DNA of 64,000 nucleotides from Ectorhizobium quercum (lineage in GTDB: Bacteria > Pseudomonadota > Alphaproteobacteria > Rhizobiales > Rhizobiaceae). The notes under the pieces are model-generated. The model saw only the letters and a list, made by a program, of their open reading frames with translations, made no database searches and had not been told where the DNA came from. The DNA is taken from NCBI RefSeq assembly GCF_026552795.1, contig NZ_JANFPI010000003.1:558001-622000 (forward strand). Reading direction: 5' to 3'. The first letter of the stretch is position 1. Each line of letters starts with the position of its first letter. The position numbers and the translations under genes were made by a program. Below, in pieces: positions 47,388 through 55,690 of the stretch.

Positions 47388-47666
47388 ATGTCGCACACCA
47401 CGAAGAACAAGACCAGGCTTCTCGCCCGGGTCCGCCGCCTGAAAGGGCAGATGGAAGCCATTGAACGGTCGCTGGAAAACGAGGCGCCATGCGGAGAGGT
47501 CCTGAACCTCGTCGCCTCGGTGCGCGGTGCGGTGAACGGCCTGACCGTCGAACTGATCGAGGACCATATCCGGGAACATGTTTCCAACCCCGACAGCGAC
47601 GACGATGCCGATCGCGCCCAGGGCGCGGCCGAACTGATCGACGTCGTAAGGACCTATCTGAAATGA
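47388..47666 (+). CDS. dmeR: RcnR/CsoR-family nickel/cobalt-responsive repressor DmeR
   Basis: 92 residues, all-helical CsoR/RcnR fold. The four RcnR metal ligands are all in place: His3, Cys35, His60 and His64 (MSH..., APCGEV, EDHIREH). This set specifies Ni(II)/Co(II) rather than Cu(I) (CsoR) or formaldehyde (FrmR). His3 fixes the start codon. There is no Shine-Dalgarno sequence before it, because the operator palindrome ends two bases upstream. The TGA overlaps the ATG of dmeF (ATGA), giving the dmeRF operon described in Rhizobium leguminosarum and Agrobacterium. Metal binding should release the operator and allow efflux. Confidence 0.92.
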   Translation: MSHTTKNKTRLLARVRRLKGQMEAIERSLENEAPCGEVLNLVASVRGAVNGLTVELIEDHIREHVSNPDSDDDADRAQGAAELIDVVRTYLK

Positions 47667-48622
47667 CTGCCGGAACCACCCGCTTCACCACGCCCCACGA
47701 CCACGTCTTCCTTGGTGACGACCATGATCGCAACGAACGCCGCACATGGCTCGTGATCGCGATCACCCTGACCATGATGGTCGTCGAGATCGCGGCCGGA
47801 ACCATGTTCGGCTCGATGGCGCTCGTCGCCGACGGCTGGCATATGTCCACCCACGCCACCGCGATGCTGATTGCCGCGCTGGCCTATCGCTACGCCAGAA
47901 AGAATGCGCGAAACCCGCACTTCACCTTCGGTACCGGCAAGCTGGGCGACCTCGCCGGTTTCGCAAGCGCGGTCGTGCTGGCGCTCGTCGCGCTGCTGAT
48001 CGGCTGGGAAAGCATCTCCCGGCTCTACAGTCCGACGTCCATCAACTTCCCCGAGGCGATTGCCGTAGCGGTCGTCGGTCTTGCCGTGAACCTGCTTTGC
48101 GCGTGGCTGCTGAATGACGGCCATCACCATCATGGCCATCACGGGCATTCGCACGGCCACACGCACGGCGACCATCATCACCACCACGATCATCACGGCA
48201 AGGACAACAATCTCAGGGCCGCCTATCTTCACGTTCTGGCCGACGCGCTGACATCGGTTCTGGCGATCGTCGCCCTGCTTTTCGGCGCCTTCTACGGCTG
48301 GAACTGGATGGACCCGATGATGGGCATCGTCGGCGGATGCGTCATCGCCCGCTGGTCGTGGGGCCTCGTCCGCGACTCCGGTCGGGTCTTGCTCGACTAT
48401 ATCCCCGATGGCGAGGACCTGCCGGATGAAATCCGCCGGGCCATCGAGGACGAAGGCGACCGGATCACCGACCTGCATATCTGGCAGCTCGGGCCTGGCC
48501 ATCACGGGGCGATCGTGGCAATTCGCACGGCCCGGCCACAGGAACCATCCACCTACCGGCAGAAGCTCGCCCACATACACGATCTCTCGCATGTGACCAT
48601 CGAAGTAGAGAGAGCCGGATGA
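47663..48622 (+). CDS. dmeF: Cation diffusion facilitator DmeF (cobalt/nickel efflux)
   Basis: 319 residues, six-helix CDF exporter. DmeF-type site in helix 2 is ADGWHMSTHA (residues 56-65, two His) and the helix 5 site is HVLADAL. The loop between helices 4 and 5 is extremely His-rich (about residues 152-179, encoded by 48118-48200), as in DmeF of Cupriavidus and rhizobia. The C-terminal cytoplasmic domain has ITDLHIWQLGPGHHGAIVAI. It would export Co(II) and Ni(II) from the cytoplasm with protons. Translation is coupled to dmeR through the ATGA overlap. The next gene is convergent and begins 33 bases after the stop. Confidence 0.93.
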   Translation: MTAGTTRFTTPHDHVFLGDDHDRNERRTWLVIAITLTMMVVEIAAGTMFGSMALVADGWHMSTHATAMLIAALAYRYARKNARNPHFTFGTGKLGDLAGFASAVVLALVALLIGWESISRLYSPTSINFPEAIAVAVVGLAVNLLCAWLLNDGHHHHGHHGHSHGHTHGDHHHHHDHHGKDNNLRAAYLHVLADALTSVLAIVALLFGAFYGWNWMDPMMGIVGGCVIARWSWGLVRDSGRVLLDYIPDGEDLPDEIRRAIEDEGDRITDLHIWQLGPGHHGAIVAIRTARPQEPSTYRQKLAHIHDLSHVTIEVERAG

Positions 48623-48655
48623 ACCAACGTCACGACCGTCCAATTGTATGACTAT

Positions 48656-49486
48656 TCATTCGAATAAATCCCTCGGCCATGCGCCCGGCCTCTTCAGGTA
48701 GGCACGCGGGGATTTGCCGAGCATCCGGCGGAACATGGTGGTGAATGCGGCGATGCTTTCATAACCGGTATCCAGCGCGATATTCGTGACGGGTTCGCCT
48801 GCCGCCAGCCGCGGCAGCGAGGCGAAGATGCAGGCCTGCTGCCGCCAGGTGGCGAAGCTCACCCCGGTCTCAGTCCGGAAAAGCCGGGTGAAGGAACGGC
48901 GGCTGATGCCGAGCGCGCCGGCCCAGTCGTCGATCTCCGTCCGCGCCGCCGGCGTTTTCAGGAAGCGGCGGCACATAGCCGCCAGCCGCCGGTCCTCGGG
49001 AAAAGGCAGGCCGAGCGGCCGCTCGGGAAGACAATTGATCTCGTCGAGCAGCAGATCCGTCACCAGCTTTCGGCGGTGATCCGTCGACGGCCGCTCCTGT
49101 GCGGAAATCAGATCGCTTATGAGGCCGGCCGCCAGCGCGGTGATCTCGACGACCCGCGGCCCTTCGGCGCGGACGGCGTCGCGCTCCACATAGATGGAGT
49201 GCATTTCCACTCTGCTGATCGTCGACGCCGAATGTTCGAGACCGGCCGGGATGATCAGGCCGTGGCCAGGCGGGATCATCCAGCGGCCATCGGCGGTGCT
49301 GACCAGCACGACGCCTTCGCGCGCGCACCAGATCTGCGTCCTGTTATGGCTGTGAAGCGGCACCTTGTGGCCGGGCGGATAGATCCGGCAGAGCGCCAGA
49401 ACGGGGTCTTCGGCGCTATCGATCAGGCCCAGACTGCGATGATGGTCGTTTTCGCTTCGGTTTGCCGGTGCTGCCGGGTCGATCAT
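48656..49486 (-). CDS. AraC-family transcriptional regulator
   Basis: 276 residues from the start at MIDPAAPANRSENDHH (49486); the longer frame adds 45 residues that are hydrophobic and overlap the divergent promoter. A cupin-like N-terminal domain (ICRIYPPGHKVPLHSHNRTQIWCAREGVVLVSTADGRWMIPPGHGLIIPAGLEHS) with the HSH motif is followed by two helix-turn-helix motifs (WAGALGISRRSFTRLFRTETGVSFATWRQQ and VTNIALDTGYESIAAFTTMFRRMLGKSPRAYL). It is divergent from the Fsr-like exporter gene with 128 bases between, so it probably controls that exporter. The inducer is unknown. Confidence 0.88.
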   Translation of the reverse strand: MIDPAAPANRSENDHHRSLGLIDSAEDPVLALCRIYPPGHKVPLHSHNRTQIWCAREGVVLVSTADGRWMIPPGHGLIIPAGLEHSASTISRVEMHSIYVERDAVRAEGPRVVEITALAAGLISDLISAQERPSTDHRRKLVTDLLLDEINCLPERPLGLPFPEDRRLAAMCRRFLKTPAARTEIDDWAGALGISRRSFTRLFRTETGVSFATWRQQACIFASLPRLAAGEPVTNIALDTGYESIAAFTTMFRRMLGKSPRAYLKRPGAWPRDLFE

Positions 49487-49614
49487 GCGGATTTGGCCCA
49501 CTTGCGAAAAAAGTCGACCAAAACACAAAAGCAGGCCAGCGGCAATCCGTGTAGAGGTGATCGCCATAAGAAACAAAACCCGTCCGGTTGCGGGATCTTC
49601 GAGAGGAAACACGA

Positions 49615-50811
49615 ATGGCAAACGTCGCCGCCACCGGCGCCAGCGCTGAAAGAACGGCCTTTGCGGTCATCGCCGCTGCCAGCTTCTGTCACATGCTCAA
49701 CGACATCATGCAGTCGCTGCTGACCTCGCTCTATCCGCTGCTCAAGGACAACTACGCCCTCGATTTCGTCCAGATCGGGCTTCTGACCTTTGCCTTTCAG
49801 GTGACGGCCTCGCTGTTGCAGCCGGCCGTCGGCGTCGTGACCGACCGGTGGCCGATGCCCTTTTCCCTGCCGGTCGCAATGCTCTCGACATGCACCGGGC
49901 TGATCACCCTCGCCTTCGCGCACAGCTTTCCGGCTCTCGTCCTCGGCGCCTGCCTGATCGGCATCGGATCGGCCATTTTCCATCCCGAAGCCTCGCGCGT
50001 TGCGCGTCTCGCATCGGGAGGGCGCCACGGCCTGGCGCAATCCTTCTTTCAGGTCGGCGGGAATACCGGCACGGCCATCGGCCCGCTTCTGGCGGCCTTC
50101 ATCGTCATTCCGCACGGCCAGCAGAGCCTGAGCTGGTTCTCGCTGATCGCGCTGGTCGGTTTCGCCGTGCTTTCGTGGGTCGGCATATGGTACAGCCGGC
50201 ATCGTCGCAGTACGGCAGGCCGCGCGCCCGTCAGCCGCACATTGCCGCTTCCGCGCGGCAAGGTCCTGGCCACGCTCGCGGTTCTGGTCGTCCTCACCGC
50301 GACGAAGAACGCTTATCTATCGAGCCTGTCGAGCTATTTCACCTTCTTCACCATCGAAAAGTTCGGCATCGGCGTGCAGGATGCGCAAATCCTTCTCTTC
50401 CTGTTTCTCGGCGCATCGGCGGCTGGCGTCTTTCTCGGCGGCCCGATCGGCGACCGCTTCGGTTCCCGCGTGGTGATCTGGTTCTCCATCCTCGGCGTCA
50501 TCCCCTTCGCACTGCTATTGCCCTATGCGAACCTGTTCTGGACCGCCGCCCTGGTAATCGTCATCGGCTTTATCTTCTCGTCCGCTTTCTCGGCCATTGT
50601 CGTCTTCGCGCAGGAACTGGTTCCGGGGCGGGTGGGCCTGATCGCCGGCATGTTCTTCGGCTTCGCCTTCGGGTTCGGGGGCATCGGCGCAGCCGTGCTG
50701 GGCGTCTTCGCCGATCGCGAGGGAATCGAATTCGTTTACCGGATCTGCTCCTACTTGCCGCTGCTGGGCCTGCTCACCGTTCTCCTGCCCAGATTGCCGG
50801 GCCACCGATGA
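49615..50811 (+). CDS. fsr: MFS transporter of the fosmidomycin-resistance (Fsr) type
   Basis: 398 residues, 12 helices. The Fsr-like pattern is clear in the N-terminal half: SFCHMLNDIMQSLLTSLYPLLKDNYALDFVQIGLLTFAFQVTASLLQPAVGVVTDR, and IGIGSAIFHPEASRVARLASGGRHGLAQSFFQVGGNTGTAIGPLLAA. The latter is the HPE-type region that marks this family. The gene is preceded by GAGAGGAAAC and starts at ATG 49615. Fsr proteins export fosmidomycin and related compounds; here the natural substrate is unknown. The divergent AraC-type gene is the likely regulator. The gene symbol is by similarity only. Confidence 0.85.
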   Translation: MANVAATGASAERTAFAVIAAASFCHMLNDIMQSLLTSLYPLLKDNYALDFVQIGLLTFAFQVTASLLQPAVGVVTDRWPMPFSLPVAMLSTCTGLITLAFAHSFPALVLGACLIGIGSAIFHPEASRVARLASGGRHGLAQSFFQVGGNTGTAIGPLLAAFIVIPHGQQSLSWFSLIALVGFAVLSWVGIWYSRHRRSTAGRAPVSRTLPLPRGKVLATLAVLVVLTATKNAYLSSLSSYFTFFTIEKFGIGVQDAQILLFLFLGASAAGVFLGGPIGDRFGSRVVIWFSILGVIPFALLLPYANLFWTAALVIVIGFIFSSAFSAIVVFAQELVPGRVGLIAGMFFGFAFGFGGIGAAVLGVFADREGIEFVYRICSYLPLLGLLTVLLPRLPGHR

Positions 50812-50938
50812 ACGCGGGCATCCCGACAGGTATCCCGGCGGCCGCGGGAGCCTTGTCCGTATCCTCGATATTTCTTTCTTTTTCATCGTTGCGCCGGGGC
50901 AAGATGGAACCTGAAAGCGCCGTAACCGTTATCCGCGC

Positions 50939-51079
50939 ATGAGACACACGGAACAAACCAAACGGAAAATCAACAAAAGGATGGTCGCGTTCATCGTGGC
51001 CCTTCTTGTCGCCGGAGCCATCGTCGCAACGGCCTATCTTCTGCTTGCCACGCCGGGAGAAGTGCCGGTCGTGCAGTAA
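50939..51079 (+). CDS. Small single-pass membrane protein (46 aa)
   Basis: 46 residues. A basic start (MRHTEQTKRKINKRM) is followed by a strong hydrophobic helix (VAFIVALLVAGAIVATAYLLLAT, about 16-38) and a short PGEVPVVQ tail. The gene lies between the Fsr-like gene and the terminator/tRNA-Leu. Codon-15 Met is preceded by AAAAGG and is an alternative start, giving 32 residues. I have no named family. Small proteins of this shape recur in rhizobia; the coding call rests on a positive-inside helix with a clean stop. Confidence 0.5.
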   Translation: MRHTEQTKRKINKRMVAFIVALLVAGAIVATAYLLLATPGEVPVVQ

Positions 51080-51157
51080 AGGCGGTCGATCACGTCGCTG
51101 GGATAAGCCCGCAATCAGGGTGTCCGTTAACGGCGGATATCTGTGAAGCCATGAAAA

Positions 51158-51184
51158 CAAAAAACCCGGCCTGAGCCGGGTTTT
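51158..51184. terminator. Bidirectional terminator beside tRNA-Leu
   Basis: ACCCGGC (51164-51170) and GCCGGGT (51175-51181) pair over CTGA, extended by A/T pairs on both sides. On the minus strand the T-run continues into the complement of 51158-51163; on the plus strand it continues as TTTT. It ends tRNA-Leu transcription and that of genes reading rightward. Confidence 0.88.
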
Positions 51185-51269
51185 TGGTGCGGTCGAGAAG
51201 ACTCGAACTTCCACGGGTTGCCCCACAGCGACCTCAACGCTGCGCGTCTACCAATTCCGCCACGACCGC
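51185..51269 (-). tRNA. tRNA-Leu (anticodon GAG)
   Basis: 85 bases. Acceptor GCGGTCG pairs with CGACCGC, discriminator A and CCA (complement of 51185-51187). The anticodon stem CAGCG/CGCTG has loop TTGAGGT with GAG (complement of 51233-51235). It has a long variable arm as expected for class II, and the T loop is TTCGAGT. Confidence 0.96.
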
Positions 51270-51532
51270 ATCGTGGTAGGCGTCGTCTTGCGGCGACGGG
51301 GGTGCATGTAGCAAAAGCCTTTGGGGCGCACAAGGGCGTCCGTGAAGATTTTTTGAAGATAATTCCGCGCTGCTGCAAAAGCCCCGGCCGTGCAAGGGTT
51401 CCGCGGAAAAACAATAACTTCCGCGGCCCGGGGATATGCCTGTTTTTTGCCGCGGGAGGCTGTATAAGGAGCGTCTGCACCGCGAATCCGACCTGGACGA
51501 TTTCGTCGCGGCGCGTTCCGGGAAATCTCGCC

Positions 51533-52249
51533 ATGCTTCGCACAGATCTCGTCAACACCATGTTTCCGGCCGACGGTTCTCCACCGGTCCGCTGGCGCAT
51601 TTCGGACGAGCTGGTGCCCTACCCGCAGGCGCTTGCCGAAATGGAAGAACGGGCGCTTGCCATTGCCGAAGGCCGGGCGGACGAACTCGTATGGCTTCTC
51701 GAACATCCGCCCCTCTATACGGCGGGCACCAGCGCCGAAGCGCGCGATCTGTTACAGCCGGACCGGTTTCCCGTCTACGACGCAGGGCGCGGCGGCGAAT
51801 ACACCTATCACGGCCCGGGCCAGCGCGTGGTCTACGTCATGCTCGATCTCAAGCGACGCCGGCAGGACATTCGCGCCTATGTCTCGGCCGTCGAGGACGT
51901 CGTCATCCGGACTCTGGACATGATGAATGTCCGGGGCGAACGGCGCGAGGACCGGGTCGGCGTCTGGGTGCGCCGGCCGGAAAGGCCCCTGCTTCCCGAC
52001 GGCGCGATGGCGGAGGACAAGATCGCGGCCATCGGCATCCGCCTGAAGCGCTGGGTGACGTTCCACGGCTTCTCGCTGAACGTCGAGCCGGATCTCTCCC
52101 ATTTCAGCGGCATCGTGCCCTGCGGCATCAGCACCTACGGCGTGACGAGCCTCGTCGATCTCGGCCTGCCGGTGATGATGCCCGATGTCGATATCCGCAT
52201 TCGCGAAGCGTTCGAGCAGGTATTCGGCTCCACCGTGCGGGATCTCTGA
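51533..52249 (+). CDS. lipB: Lipoyl(octanoyl) transferase LipB
   Basis: 238 residues. Transfers octanoate from acyl carrier protein to lipoyl domains of 2-oxoacid dehydrogenases and the glycine cleavage system. The substrate block [22 protein letters not shown] is present, followed by [22 protein letters not shown] with the catalytic Lys, and [15 protein letters not shown] with the nucleophilic Cys near 196. Start is [11 protein letters not shown] (51533); the long upstream frame includes the tRNA region and is rejected. Followed by a DMT exporter gene 4 bases after the stop. Confidence 0.95.
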   Translation: MLRTDLVNTMFPADGSPPVRWRISDELVPYPQALAEMEERALAIAEGRADELVWLLEHPPLYTAGTSAEARDLLQPDRFPVYDAGRGGEYTYHGPGQRVVYVMLDLKRRRQDIRAYVSAVEDVVIRTLDMMNVRGERREDRVGVWVRRPERPLLPDGAMAEDKIAAIGIRLKRWVTFHGFSLNVEPDLSHFSGIVPCGISTYGVTSLVDLGLPVMMPDVDIRIREAFEQVFGSTVRDL

Positions 52250-52253
52250 CACC

Positions 52254-53198
52254 ATGTCCGAGCGGAAAGCCGAAAACCCGGTCAAGGGCATGGCCCTGAT
52301 GGCGGCCTGCATGCTGGTTCTGCCGGGCATGGATGCTATTGCCAAATACATGGCGGTGAGAAGCGGCATGGCGCCGGCCCAGGTGACGTTCTACCGTTTC
52401 CTGTTCCAGTTCCTGTGCTGCATGCCCCTGCTTCTCCATCTGGCCGGAGGCGCCGCGTTTTCCGCCAGGCGCCCGTTCATGAACCTGCTGCGCGGAGCGC
52501 TGCACGCCGCCGCCAGCCTGATGTTCTTCACCGCCGTCAAATACATGCCGCTGGCCGATGTGTTCGCCATCTATTTCGTCGAGCCTTTCATGCTGACGGC
52601 GATGTCGGCGCTCTTCCTCGGCGAAAAGGTCGGCTGGCGGCGCTGGAGCGCCATCGCGATCGGCTTCGGCGGCGCGCTGATCGTCATCCAGCCGAGCTGG
52701 GAGGTCTTTGGCTGGACCGCCCTGCTGCCGGTTGCCTGCGCTTTCCTGTTCACCCTTTATCTGTTCATGAACCGGGCCATCGGAGAAGGCGATTCGCCGC
52801 TGGTGATGCAAACCTGGGCCGGCGCCGGCGGCACGCTTTTCATGAGTGCCGCGCTTCTGGCAGGCCATGCCTTCGGCCATGCCGATTTCGCACCGTCGCT
52901 GCCGCAATCGCCCGTCGATCTCGGCCTGCTGGTACTGCTCGGCTCGATGTCGGGCTTCCTGCACCTGCTCGTCGTGCGCGCCTTCCGGCTGGCCTCCCTG
53001 TCGCTGCTGGCGCCGTTCCAGTATTTCGAGATCATTTCGGCCACCGTCCTCGGCTATGTGTTCTTTTCGGATTTCCCCAACCTTGGAAAATGGATCGGCA
53101 TCGCCATCATCGTCGGGTCAGGCCTCTATATCATCTGGCGCGAGCGTGTCCTCGCCCGCGCTGCAAAGGCCGTATCGACCGCAGGTCCCGTAACCTGA
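52254..53198 (+). CDS. EamA/RhaT-family DMT exporter
   Basis: 314 residues, ten predicted helices in two EamA repeats. First repeat: AACMLVLPGMDAIAKYMAVRSGMAPAQVTFYRFLFQFLCC...FFTAVKYMPLADVFAIYFVEPFMLTAMSALFLGEKVGWRRWSAIAIGFGGALIVIQP. Second repeat: HLLVVRAFRLASLSLLAPFQYFEIISATVLGYVFFSDFPNLGKWIGIAIIVGSGLYIIWRE. Proteins of this type export amino acids or other metabolites; the substrate is unknown. Start ATG at 52254 is four bases after the lipB stop, so co-transcription with lipB is likely. A UPF0178 gene follows after 37 bases. Confidence 0.9.
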   Translation: MSERKAENPVKGMALMAACMLVLPGMDAIAKYMAVRSGMAPAQVTFYRFLFQFLCCMPLLLHLAGGAAFSARRPFMNLLRGALHAAASLMFFTAVKYMPLADVFAIYFVEPFMLTAMSALFLGEKVGWRRWSAIAIGFGGALIVIQPSWEVFGWTALLPVACAFLFTLYLFMNRAIGEGDSPLVMQTWAGAGGTLFMSAALLAGHAFGHADFAPSLPQSPVDLGLLVLLGSMSGFLHLLVVRAFRLASLSLLAPFQYFEIISATVLGYVFFSDFPNLGKWIGIAIIVGSGLYIIWRERVLARAAKAVSTAGPVT

Positions 53199-53235
53199 TC
53201 GAAGCGGCATGCCCTCGAACCGGAAGGGACAGACC

Positions 53236-53682
53236 ATGATCTATGTCGATGCCGATGCCTGCCCCGTGAAGGCGGAGATTCTCAAGGTCGCGGAACGGCA
53301 CGGCCTGAAGGTGACGTTCGTCGCCAATTCCGGCCTGCGGCCCTCGCGCGACCCGATGGTGACGAACGTCATCGTTTCCGCCGGGTTCGACGCCGCGGAC
53401 GACTGGATCGCCGAGCGGGCCGGTCCCGGCGACATCGTCGTCACGGCCGATGTGCCGCTGGCCGGGCGCTGCGTCGCAGCGGGCGCGCTGGTGACGGGCC
53501 CTGGCGGGCGGGTTTTCGACCGGACCAACATCGGCATGGCATCCGCCATGCGCGATCTTTCCGCGCATCTGCGCGAAACGGGCGAAAGCAAGGGATACAA
53601 TGCCGCCTTCTCGCCGCGCGACCGTTCGGCATTTCTGGAAACGATGGAACGGCTGTGCCGCCGCGCCCGGTCTCAGGGCTGA
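53236..53682 (+). CDS. yaiI: UPF0178/YaiI (DUF188) protein
   Basis: 148 residues. Opens MIYVDADACPVKAEILKVAERHG, the diagnostic DADACPVK block of YaiI/YqxD, followed by FVANSGLRPSRDP, DIVVTADVPLAGRC and VFDRTNIGMASAMRDL. The fold is PIN/NYN-like with clustered Asp residues, suggesting a nuclease-like or nucleotide-binding role, but function is unknown. Start is set at MIYVD because the preceding frame codons MPSNRKGQT are not family-like and GGAAGGGA lies just upstream. Its last 10 bases overlap the 3' end of the exported-protein gene on the minus strand. Confidence 0.9.
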   Translation: MIYVDADACPVKAEILKVAERHGLKVTFVANSGLRPSRDPMVTNVIVSAGFDAADDWIAERAGPGDIVVTADVPLAGRCVAAGALVTGPGGRVFDRTNIGMASAMRDLSAHLRETGESKGYNAAFSPRDRSAFLETMERLCRRARSQG

Positions 53683-54155
53683 AAGGCCGCCTCCAGCGCC
53701 ATCGCCACGGACATGCCGCTCGGCGGCGCGAGCGACAGCGCCTTGCCGGCGATCCAGGCCACCTTCTCCGGCAAGGCCCAGCCATTGGTGGAACGCGCCG
53801 AATAGACGCCGACGGCGATCACCGACCCGTCCGCCACGGAAGCGACCTTGACCGTGAAGCGAACATGCTGGCGGTGCCCGAACAGGAAGGGCTTGTGCGT
53901 CATCTCGTCGACGCGAAGGGAAACGATGACCCGCGGCAGAGGCTCGGTGCGGACGGTGGCGCGGATCGCCGCCTTGAGATGGGATTCGATTTCGCGGCCG
54001 AGCACCGGATCGATACCGCCGGCCACGGTGACAAAGGCGCCGCGAACGTCATAAACGGCCGAATCGGACTTGCCGCCGGACGCCGGCAGTCGGAACGACG
54101 ACAGGGCAACGACGGCGAGCACAAGAAACAGGGCTGATGCGGCTTTCCTGAACAT
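53673..54155 (-). CDS. Hypothetical exported protein
   Basis: 160 residues. An N-terminal signal peptide (MFRKAASALFLVLAVVALSSFRLPASG, cleavage near 25-27) is followed by a beta-rich domain with VYDVRGAFVTVAGGIDPVLGREIESHLKAAIRATVR and HVRFTVKVASVADGSVIAVGVYSAR. No family with known function is recognised. It sits 65 bases downstream of ATP12 on the same strand and may be the last gene of that cluster. Convergent with the UPF0178 gene, with a 10-base overlap. Confidence 0.7.
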   Translation of the reverse strand: MFRKAASALFLVLAVVALSSFRLPASGGKSDSAVYDVRGAFVTVAGGIDPVLGREIESHLKAAIRATVRTEPLPRVIVSLRVDEMTHKPFLFGHRQHVRFTVKVASVADGSVIAVGVYSARSTNGWALPEKVAWIAGKALSLAPPSGMSVAMALEAAFQP

Positions 54156-54220
54156 CGGCGGACGACGACTCCTCTCGTGGAGCCATGATCCGCCTCTATG
54201 GTTAGGAAAGCGTTACGCCC

Positions 54221-55021
54221 TTACGGCCTTACGGCATCGAACACCGCGGCCGCGGCCATCATTTCCGATTTCCGCCAGGCGCGCCGCGCCGCCGCTTCCT
54301 CGTCCTCGCCCCAATGTTCGATCGTCCAGTCCTCGTCGATATGGGCGAGCGTCCATGCCGTTTCGGCGTCCAGTTCGCCCTCGGCGAACGCAGCGGCCAG
54401 CAAGGCCGAGCCCGTCAGCGTGGTGATCGTGTAGAGACAGGCCAGTTCCAGCGCGTTCCGGTATTTCCGTAACGTAACACCAAAGGCGGCAATCGCCTCG
54501 CGCGGCTGCTCCCGATGCATGATGCCTTCGATGCAGATAAACCGCGCACCGAGCGACGTGGCCGCCCAGTCGAGCACCGGGTCCCACCCTTCGGCCTGGC
54601 GCGAGACCAGTTCCTGGGGCGAATCGGCGCGGTAGCAGAGAAGATCGCTGGAGGAGAAGCGCAGAACGTCTTCCAGCACGGATTGCGTATCCGCTGAAAC
54701 GCCGTCGAGCGCCGTATTGACGATGCGCGTCACCGGCATCCTTGCCGGATCGATTTCCTTGTCCTGCGCCCGCCATTCGGCAGCCAGCATCTCGCCCAGC
54801 GCCGCGGTCGGCACCGTCAGCGCATTGCGTGCGCGGGTCCTCACCGGCTTGCCGTCGAGCAGCACGGAAAAGCCGGTTTCGGCGTCACCGGAAACCGTAA
54901 CGTCCTTGTAGAACCGCTTCGGCAAGGGCCGCTTCATCTGGATCTGCGCCCGGCGGGCGGGATCGGGATCGCTCAGAACCTCGCCAGCGTGATCGGCTAT
55001 CTCGTTCAGGAAATCGCGCAT
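54221..55021 (-). CDS. ATP12-family F1-ATPase assembly chaperone
   Basis: 266 residues. ATP12 helps assemble the alpha subunit of the F1 ATPase and is characteristic of mitochondria and alphaproteobacteria. Visible family blocks are KRFYKDVTVSGDAETGFSVLLDGKPVRTRARNALTVPT, LGEMLAAEWRAQDKEIDPARMPVTRIVNTALDGV, SSSDLLCYRADSPQELVSRQAEGWDPVLDWAATSLGARF and the C-terminal TAWTLAHIDEDWTIEHWGEDEEA. The gene order RluA-HAD-ATP12 is one I know from other rhizobia. It starts 15 bases after the HAD gene. Confidence 0.92.
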   Translation of the reverse strand: MRDFLNEIADHAGEVLSDPDPARRAQIQMKRPLPKRFYKDVTVSGDAETGFSVLLDGKPVRTRARNALTVPTAALGEMLAAEWRAQDKEIDPARMPVTRIVNTALDGVSADTQSVLEDVLRFSSSDLLCYRADSPQELVSRQAEGWDPVLDWAATSLGARFICIEGIMHREQPREAIAAFGVTLRKYRNALELACLYTITTLTGSALLAAAFAEGELDAETAWTLAHIDEDWTIEHWGEDEEAAARRAWRKSEMMAAAAVFDAVRP

Positions 55022-55036
55022 GATGTCAGCCTCGCA

Positions 55037-55690
55037 TCAAAAGATCATTTCATGGAGATCGTCGGCCCGGGCGGCGATGCGGTCGGCCCCCGCCTTCCAG
55101 AGATCGTCCACCGACGCATATCCCCAGGAGACGCCGATAGCCTTCGCGCCGGCGGCCTTGGCCATCTGCATGTCGTAGACCGCGTCGCCGATGACGACAG
55201 TTTCGGCAGGCTTCACGCCGGTCTCGTCACAGCACTCGCTTACCATAGCCGGATGCGGCTTGGAGGGGCAATCGTCCGCCGTTCTCGATACGATGAAATG
55301 CGGAGCGAAGCCGTGCGTTTCAAGAACCGCGTTCAGCCCGCGACGCGATTTTCCCGTCACCGCACCGATGAGAACGTCGTCGCGCGCGGCGAGCTTTTCC
55401 AGAAGCGGGGCGATGCCGTCGAACAGCGGCTCGTGAAAACCCGGCTCCGACCGCACCTCCAGAAAGATGGATTTGTAATAGGCCATCATGCGAACGGCCT
55501 CCTCGTCCGCGTGCTCCTTGCCCTGAATGCGGGCAATGGCGATATCGAGCGTCAGGCCGATGATCGACTTGGTCTGCGCAAGCGTCGGGCGTTCGTAGCC
55601 GAACGTCTCGAAGGTGCGCTCCATGACGGCGTGGATGAGATGCGCGCTGTCGACCAGCGTGCCGTCGCAATCGAAGAGAACCAGCTTCAT
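55037..55690 (-). CDS. HAD-family hydrolase (phosphoglycolate phosphatase-like)
   Basis: 217 residues, HAD subfamily IA. Motif I LFDCDGTLVDS (Asp7 and Asp9), motif II GAVTGKSRRGL, and motif III/IV PSKPHPAMVSECCDETGVKPAETVVIGDAVYDMQMAKAAGAKAIGVSWGY. A helical cap inserts after motif I. Substrate is probably a small phosphorylated metabolite but cannot be specified. Its start overlaps the RluA-family stop by four bases and ATP12 follows 15 bases on, so it lies in the middle of the operon. Confidence 0.88.
   Translation of the reverse strand: MKLVLFDCDGTLVDSAHLIHAVMERTFETFGYERPTLAQTKSIIGLTLDIAIARIQGKEHADEEAVRMMAYYKSIFLEVRSEPGFHEPLFDGIAPLLEKLAARDDVLIGAVTGKSRRGLNAVLETHGFAPHFIVSRTADDCPSKPHPAMVSECCDETGVKPAETVVIGDAVYDMQMAKAAGAKAIGVSWGYASVDDLWKAGADRIAARADDLHEMIF

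Noticed and set aside
50808..50942. 44-codon frame overlapping the Fsr-like gene stop
   Set aside because: Ser/Ala/Gly-rich, no helix or motif, and overlaps the better small membrane gene.
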